DNA from: Nemertoderma westbladi
Taxonomy: Eukaryota; Xenacoelomorpha; Nemertodermatida; Nemertodermatidae
Reading direction: 5' to 3'
Length of the DNA stretch: 62,680 nucleotides
NCBI GenBank assembly: GCA_032718475.1
Contig: JAUCBJ010008921.1
Span: forward strand, 1 to 62,680
Positions 28,501 through 37,500 of this stretch are shown piece after piece; the first letter of the stretch is position 1; every line of letters starts with the position of its first letter. The position numbers and the translations under genes are program-made. Below the pieces are notes generated by a model that had not been told where the DNA came from, did no database searches, and worked only from the letters and a program-made list of their open reading frames with translations.

Positions 28501-31500
28501 CTCGCCCTTCAGCCCCGGGTGGTCTACCAGACCGTCAAAGGCCGTCTTAAAGGCTCTCCTGTAGCTTAGGGGTGATCCCGATAACAGAAATGCCCCTGGT
28601 TCCCTTTCGATAACTACGGTCATGAATAAGTTAAGCAAACTTATCATCATCCAGTCCTCCTGCAGGATATATCGCTTCTGATATACCTTTATCGCTCCTC
28701 TGCGAAACTGATATACCTCCTGCTTTCCCGGTCTCGCTCCCCACTTCAGCGAGTTCGCTAGTTCTGCTCCGTATTCTTCCCTAAACTTCCCCCAATCCAT
28801 TGGTTTGTGGCATACGAGCCCCAATAATTGGCCCATCGCCACCGCCCCGCATTGGCCTGAGTTCTCGACCACCCCCAATCCATGCGGTGCCGTCATAGCC
28901 ATAAAGACTTTCTGCATATCCAGGAGGTTGGTGGCGTCCGGACCGATGATCCTCTCCGCGTCCTCGCGAATCGCCGATCCCACTTTCGTCGTCGACTTCT
29001 CTCTTACTAAGACTTGTACCGCTTTCGGCAGTCGGTCTAATTTCGGCCCGTCCTTCTTCCCATACGTCCCTAGGTCGAATAAGAAGATGTCCCCATTCGG
29101 CGCGGCCAAATGTAGGAGTATGGTCCTGGCCGACCCTGCCGTTCCTCGTCTTGAACCCGCTTCGTCCTCCACGGTTCCCTCGTCATCTAGGATCATATAT
29201 CCTCCTCTGTTGACGGACTCTATGAATCTTTTCCAGTCCTTCCTCGGCGATTCCCTCGGATACTTCGGAATCCCGAACTTCGCTTCGTCCCCTTTCACCA
29301 CGTAGTGGAAGTGTTGGAAGATCGCGTTGTCCAGCGACGGCGTCCCGTAGGTCCCGACCAACCGCTGTTCGTGCGCCTCCTGGAAGTGATCCTGCAGCGC
29401 TCGTGCCGCGTGACCCCTCTCCAACCTCTCGTAGTATCCTCTCGTCTTCTCCTCCGGGTGTCTTTCGGTGAAATCCACCAATATTTCTTTTCCTCCTGAC
29501 TCCGCCTTTCTCTTCCTGATCAGCTTACTCGCCATTCCGAACACTACACTCGCTCACCTGTAGGGTGGTGCCTTACCAAGGCGCAATACAGATGAGTGAT
29601 GTATTAAGATGTTTCGTACAGTTCGATAATGGCCTACTTTTCTACTTAACTGCGCCTTTCAAGCTTAATTTAATCTAATTAATTTCGGAGCTAGTAAATC
29701 AGCCTAATTTACAATTTCCGTCCGTTACTTTTATTATGTTCTAGAACGACTTTCCTTGTGTTACCACTATTTTTCGATTTTTTTTTAGCCCTATTCTATT
29801 TATTTATTTATTTTGCTTTGATTCTACTGTCCTACTACTTACTACTGCCTATGGATTTATTCTATTCTCTCTCTGATCCATATTCTGGCCTACTCAGTGG
29901 GCCTATGCAGTACAGCAGTATGCGTCGTGTGGCCACACGATTTATCCAGCTGCACTCATATGCCCCCCTCTCTCTACTAACTCTACTTACTGCTAACTAA
30001 TATCTATATCCTATTTACCCCTTTTACCTCTTACTCTCTCTCTCTAACTAATGGTACTACGTACCCTCTAACTCTAACTCTGACTAGGTACCACGTACCT
30101 ACTAACTCTAACTCTAACTAGGTACTACGTACCTACTAACTCTAACTAACTATTGGTACTACGTACCCTCTAACTCTAACTCTAACTAGGTACTACGTAC
30201 CTACTAACTCTCTAACTATCGGTACTACGTACCCTCTAACTCTAACTCTAACTAGGTACTACGTACCTACTAACTCTCTAACTATCGGTACTACGTACCC
30301 TCTAACTCTAACTCTAACTAGGTACTACGTACCTACTAACTCTCTAACTATCGGTACTACGTACCCTCTAACTCTAACTCTAACTAGGTACTACGTACCT
30401 ACTAACTCTCTAACTATCGGTACTACGTACCCTCTAACTCTAACTCTAACTAGGTACTACGTACCTACTAACTCTCTAACTATCGGTACTACGTACCCTC
30501 TAGCTCTAACTAACTATTGGTACTACGTACCCTCTAACTCTAACTCTAACTAGGTACTACGTACCTACTAACTCTCTAACTATCGGTACTACGTACCCTC
30601 TAACTCTAACTCTAACTAGGTACTACGTACCTACTAACTCTCTAACTATTGGTACTACGTACCCTCTAACTCAAACTCTAACTAGGTACTACGTACCTAC
30701 TAACTCTCTAACTATCGGTACTACGTACCCTCTAGCTCTAACTAACTATTGGTACTACGTACCCTCTAACTCTAACTCTAACTAGGTACTACGTACCTAC
30801 TAACTCTCTAACTATCGGTACTACGTACCCTCTAACTCTAACTCTAACTAGGTACTACGTACCTACTAACTCTCTAACTATCGGTACTACATACCCTCTA
30901 ACTCTAACTAACTATTGGTACTACGTACCTACTAACTCTCTAACTCTAGGTACTACGTACCCTCTAACTATTGGTACTACGTACCTACTAACTCTCTAAC
31001 TCTAGGTACTACGTACCTTCTAACTCTAACTTTAGGCACTACGTACCTACTAACTAACTAACTAATTCTAACTAACTAACTCTAGGTACTACGTACCTAC
31101 TAACTAACTAACTAACTCTTATTTTTTATTTTATTTTTATTTTATTTGTGTGGGAAGGGCGTCTCGCCCTCAATCCCACCCCCCTCAGTCCAAAGCTTGG
31201 ACGACTAAACTCCACTCTAACTCCAATTTAAGGTGCCCCTTCTAGTAGACAGGTAACACCTCTGCCCGCACCTTTTATGGATCTAACTCTTCCATCCCAG
31301 TCCAACCTGTTGGACAACTCAGCGACCCAAGGGGTGATTCCTCCAGCAGGCAACTCTCCCACTGCCCCCCTATAGGTTCTCTAATTCTTCGCTCCGCTCT
31401 CCTTGTTAATTCGATAGGTGGTCTTTTCTCCTGTTTTTGGAAATGCTGTCTTCTATTTATGTTTCTGATCTCGTGGTCGTCCCTTGGCGGCAAAGTGCCA

Positions 31501-34500
31501 CCCTTCAACGTGTCACCCGGCGGTATAATGCCGCCCCTGTTCTTCTCCTTAATCTTAGATGCCACCTCTGCTGGCCTCCCCCTTAATATGTGTGCTGGCA
31601 TTAAAGGCTTCAACGACCCCCGTTCGTCCTTCGGTATACACGATGCCTGCCCATGTAATGCCCCCTCGCACTCTGTCAGTTCCGCGTGCGTACGCAGCAC
31701 GCCTCCTACTCTCCCGCCTCCTTTGTCCACCATATGTTTATTCATGGGCTTCTCTGCCCCTGGTCTGGTCGTCTCACATCTTCTCCCTTTCCATCTTGTA
31801 TTCTTACTCGGCTTCCCCCTTGTCGGTATGCCTCTCAACCGGACCGGCGTCTCTTCCGGGCGCTCCTCTGGACACTCCACCGGGCACTTCTCCGGTTTGT
31901 CCTCCCGACACTCCACCGTCCGCTCCTCCCCATCTCCATACCGATACTTGCTGGGACCCTTATTCCAACCCATCGTCTCTAGATCTCCTGCATCCATACC
32001 ATTCTCCTCCGCCCACTCTCTTGGTGTTGCTTCTACTTTTAGCTGTCTACCACTATTGCCCATCTCTGGCCTCTCCTCTATCTCGTCAGTTCCTGGCACC
32101 ATGCATCCTGAACTCTCGGACACATGGAATGGTATATTACTCTTAATTGGACCACTCAGCATCCACCCGAATGGTGTTAATATAGCCACCGGGTCACTCT
32201 GCTTGTCTTCGCCGAAGACCGTTTTCATTCTTTCGTGGGCCGTCGGGCAGTCCATTCCTACTATGATGGATACCTTCCTAACGTCCACGTCTGGGATCGA
32301 GAAGTCAATGTCGTCCAGGAATTTGTATTGCTCGACCTCGATGTTGGTCGGCCGCCTGGCATTGATGTTAATTGACTCTATTACTTGGATGGGGTCGATG
32401 GTTGCCCCATAATCGCATCCTGGTGCTACTGCTGCAATTGCGCACCGTCCTGTCCTCATCTCTAGGATCTCATCTTTGCTAGAGATGGTTGTTACCGACA
32501 TCCTGCTTGGCCTTGTTCTCAATCCTATTTCTTCGGCTACCCATTCCTCTACTAATGTGAAGGCAGCTCCACTATCAACCAGCATTAGTGTTGTTACTGA
32601 TCGATTGCCTTCCCCGATCACTCGTACTGGTACTACTCCAAGTAGCACTGTTCCTCTCTTCTTCGCCCCTATTGTGCTCGTTGCCATCGTCTGGCCTCTC
32701 CTTTGGCCAAACTTGACTGGCTTCTCTTGGCATTCCCTGGCCTTGTGTCCACTCTTCACACATCGCGAGCAGATTTTATTGCTCGACACGTAATCTATCT
32801 GGTCTTGCCTCGGTAGCGCCTGCCAGTACCTGCAATTCATGGTTTTGTGAAGCGCATTTGCGTGTAACTGGCATTTGCTCTTTGGGTCGTAGCCCTCTTT
32901 ATACAATGCATTGCGTATCGCAGTTATATTCGTACCAAAGTCCCTACTATTCTTATTGACTGGGTTTGGCCTACTGGACGTACTGGGGTTATGTTTATTC
33001 ATGTTGTTATTGTTCCCCTGTCCGTCCCTTGATGTTGTCTTATCTTCGTTTGTCTGTGGACTTGCAGTCCCCTGCGTCGCTGCATATGGCAATGATTGCC
33101 TGAGTCTCGGTAACGCGTTCGATGTGTTGTGCTCTGGTTTTGGTCTATGGTAGTCTGTCTTTGGTCCCTTTCCCAGGCTGTCTTCACTATAGACTGGGTC
33201 CGTTATTAGTTCGGCCTCGTAATTTAAGAAGTTTGACATTTCTTCTAAACCCGGTTCTGCACCCTTCTTGTCTCGAGTGGAGAAAGCGATCTTCCTCCAT
33301 TTGTTGCGCAGCCAGCTCGGTAGTGCCTGCGCTATCGTGGTGATGTTATTGGACGCGTTGAGTTCGTATGGCGCGTCTAGCGTCTTCAGCACGATCAGCG
33401 CCTTCTCGACTTTGTTAGCAAACGTCTTAATGCTAACGGGATTATCCTGTAGGCCACCCGATGTTATGCCTCTCAGCGTTTGCCTGATGATCTTGGCCGG
33501 GTGCCCGTATTCCCTATCCAGTGCCCGCCATGCTGTCGTGAAGCCGCCCTCTATTCCCTGATATTGCCTCACGATGTCGTATGCTGGGCCTCCCGTGTAC
33601 ACTTGTAGATACTTTAGGCACTCCGCCTGCGTCAAGTTTTTTGTTAGTATTTCGTTACTATACATTCGCCGAAACTGTAAGTATTCTTCCGGCCTGCTCC
33701 CATCGAATTTGAACGGTTCCACGGGTGGTAATTCGATCCTCGTTTTCAACGCATCGATCAACGTGGCCATCCCCATTGCCTGCGCTTCTAATGGATTCGA
33801 CGGGTGCTGTATAGTTTCCCCTGTCTGGTGCGGTTCGTCCGTCCTATTTCTTGATCTTCTCTGACTCAGATATGTCATCGGGGGTAGCGGCCCCCTCCAT
33901 ATGTCTGTATCACACGACCTGTTTTCATCTAGGGGTCTCGTTGTTCTTGCTACCATCGGGGTGTATTGTTGATATTGTGATGGGGGAATGTCACCCTGTC
34001 CCCCCCCCACCGGTATGTCTGGTACTGGGGTTGATGTTAATATGTTGGGGCCCATGCACCTATCCGCAATAATTCCCCCTTCCCCTGGGTATATGTTATG
34101 TCCCTGCATGCTGTAGTCATACTGCTGTGCTGGTACCGGTATAGGCCTATCAGCTTCTGGCCTACTCGCCGGTATGTATTCCGCGACTTCCGGGTTTAAT
34201 CCCGTTGTCCGCGCTATCCTATCGCCTACATTGCCTCTCTCAGTATGGCCTACGGTATGTGCAGTAAGACCTACAGTATGCCCTACAGTCTGCATGTGTT
34301 GCTCGGGATCGAAGTTTATTCTTCTCGAATAATCCTCCCCGCGGTTACCGTATTCTCGATCGGTAAGTATATTCCGTCGGAAAGTTTCTCTTCGACCCCC
34401 CTCTCCACTGTTTTCATCTTCGTACCGGTACATCGCGTACCCCTCTCTCGGCGTGTAATGCGTCTCACCGGATCGCATCCCTCCGGGGCGACGGCAATCT

Positions 34501-37500
34501 CCCGGAGTCCGACCCCACTGACTCTCCGTTCTCATCTCGACTACCGACGGCTCGCTGTCTGTCCTCGCTCTTCTATCTTTTGCGGCGATACTTCTACTAC
34601 TCTCTTCCTCTCTTCTCCTATCAGTGGAATATTCCCGCTCACGAGATCTCTCGTCGACCTCCCGGTTAAACCCCACTGTTCTTCTTTCCTCCTCTGATCG
34701 GGCTCGACGCTCCGTCTGCCCTCCCGCGACGTCAACCTGTCTTTCTCTGCTCGATCGCACGTCGCTGGGGATACTCGCAATCCCCCTATTACTTTCCGTC
34801 GCCGGTTGTTGCGGTTTACCTTGTTCGGCCCTCGCATTGTCCGCTGACGGCTGTGGGACACTCTCTGCCCCCCCCCTCTCGCCGCTAACTTTCTGTTGTG
34901 GGGTGCTCGTAGCCCCCCCCCACTCGCTACATCTAACTTCGCTACCTCTCTCCCCGCTATTATATACCTCTCTAGTCGACACATCGACCCTACTGCGGTC
35001 GGGTCCATTCACCCCCGCCTCTCCCTCTGCTATTGCGTGGCCTACCAGGCCCTCTACTCCCTGCCTACCAACTACGTGGCCTACCAGGCCCTCTGCTCCC
35101 TGTCTACTAACTACGTGGCCTACCAGGCCCTCTGCTCCCTGTCTACTAACTACGTGGCCTACCAGGCCCTCTGCTCCCTGGTTACGTAGGCCCGACGTGT
35201 TTACATTAATAGCACCCATATTGGAAACGGAATTAATTCGCTCATTTGAAACAAAATCATTTGTATTATTCTGCGCGACTACGTTATCTGAATTATTTTG
35301 TAAATTCGGGCTAAGATCATTATTTGAATTATTCGAATTATTCTGTGTAATTGCGTTATTTAAGTTATTTTGTAGGTCCGAATTCGAGTTATTATTTTGA
35401 TTATTTGAACTATTTTGCGTAACTACATCAATATTAGGATTATTTTCTACATTAACACTGGGATTGTTCTGATTTAAATTTAAATTACTACCACTAGGCA
35501 AAGTATTTCCTGTAATAAAGGTTTGATTAGCGTTATCCCATACGGTACTATTAATATCAACAACGTCTACTGTACCATTATTATTATTACCCCCCCCCGC
35601 CCGTACGGTTACACCAGTTTTGGGTCTGTCGTGCGGTCCCTGTCAGTGGGGTGTTAATGAACGTGTCTACGGCTCCTGGCTCCTCAAAAATACTCGAGCC
35701 GGCCCCGCTTTCAGACGGCAACACTCAGACCAATTCCAGCTCGTGCGCCCGTCTAATCTTATTTTTTGCCGATACACCTTGGCGTTTCTCTAATTCCCTT
35801 AACTCTCGCTCAGCCTTTGCCCCTCTCTCCTCACTCTCCTGGCTGTCCCGTCTGGCCGACTCTACTACACTCCTAGCATTCTCCCTTCGTCTCGCCTCAC
35901 GTTCTTTGCGTTCCTTTTCCTTTCTTGCCTCATATTCCTTGCGTTCCTTTTCCCTTCTCGCCTCACGTTCCTTGCGTTCCTCGTCCTCCCTTGCCTCACA
36001 CTCTCTGCGTTCCCTTTCCTCCCTAGCCTCACGCTCTCTACACTCCTTTTCCTCTATTTCGTCACTCTCCCTAAGGCTCCTCAAAGCCCTTTCGACCCTC
36101 TCACCGTTCTCTTTAATCAATGCCGCTTCCCTCGCTAACCGCGCTCTCCCCTCCTCTAGCCGTTCCTCCATTTCCTTCTGACCTTGCTCTGCCACGTCGA
36201 GGCGGTATGCGGCACCTATCTCTCTCACCACTCTTTCTTTCGCGGAGGATGTAACAGACTTATCGGTTACGACGGACTTCCCCCGCTTTCCCGACCTACT
36301 AACTTTCCCCGGCCTCCCGGAGCTTTCTCCGACCGACGAGGCCGAATCCTCGGGGTTAACCTCGGATTCGCCCCCTTCGAGTCCCCTCCAACCCACTGGT
36401 TTTACTCCCCGGGCATCGACCAAGTATGGCCCTATGTACACTGGCGCTACACTAGGTTCCATACTCCCACACTCCCATAGTTCAAACAGTTCGCCGGCTA
36501 TCCTTTCTGCTCTCTCCCCGGCCAGTTCTCTCTGCCCAAAACGTATTAGGTAATTTAAGTGTCTATCCGACTCACCTAGTCGCTTTCTCAGTCTCACCTC
36601 GTCTACCTTCGCCCCTTCCTTCTTGGCGTCGCTTATCAGCTTCCGGGTCGCGTTGTAGGCCCGTCGAAGTCGCTCAGAAACCCCGACGTCCTCGTCGCCG
36701 ACCTCTCCTCCGTCCCTCCGGGTTCGACGTCGTACCGGCGGCTCCACCGTCGCCGTTCTGGTGGGCTGTCCGTCGCCCTCGGCCTGTAGCTGGCCGGCGA
36801 CATCGGTACCGATCTCTCCTCCGTCTCTTCGTGTCCGACGTCGCACCGTCGGCCCCACCGTCGCCGTTTCGGTGGGCCGCTCGTCGCCCTCGGCCGGTAG
36901 CTGGCCGGCGACATCAGCGCGCCGTTCTCCGTCCCGTGTCGACTCATCTCCCTCTCCCTCCGTCTCGCTCTCTCTCTCTCTTGGCTCGACTTCGGGTTCC
37001 AGGCCCTCCTCGTCCTGTGCTTCCGGTTCGCCCGTTATCGATGGCTCCGGCGTCGTGGGCCTGTATCGTTTGGTCGCGGCCTCGCGGATCGTTAGGTCTT
37101 CGTCCGGGGTCCGCGTCGGTGTCTCGCCCGATTCACTCATCTCGTTTGTGGCTGATGATTCGGCTAGCTAGGTTGCAGTTCTTAGAGTTTAACTAGGGCG
37201 GCAGCTCGGTTTAGTTACTGTGACGGGATCCAGGAGGGATCCCGATTTATCCGATGTGGTATTTAGTCCACGCGTCCCCGCCGTGTATAAGAGTGAAATA
37301 AAGATAACTGAGTTCTGAAGTTCGGTGTATAATAATAGGTTATAGGATATAGATATATTGTGAATTATACGGTAGGCGGGATACGGTAACTAAAGTCCCG
37401 TGATCCCCTAACTAAACTAATTGGCTGTACCCTACGCTAGCACTGCTGCACTGAGATAACTGAATCACTGATTAATAGGTTATTGGTTATATTGCACGGT

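Noticed and set aside
31459-35400. Several plus-strand ORFs of 95-317 codons across the retroelement
   Set aside because: They mirror ORF2 on the opposite strand, and the translations are Ser/Leu/Pro-rich and lack family motifs.
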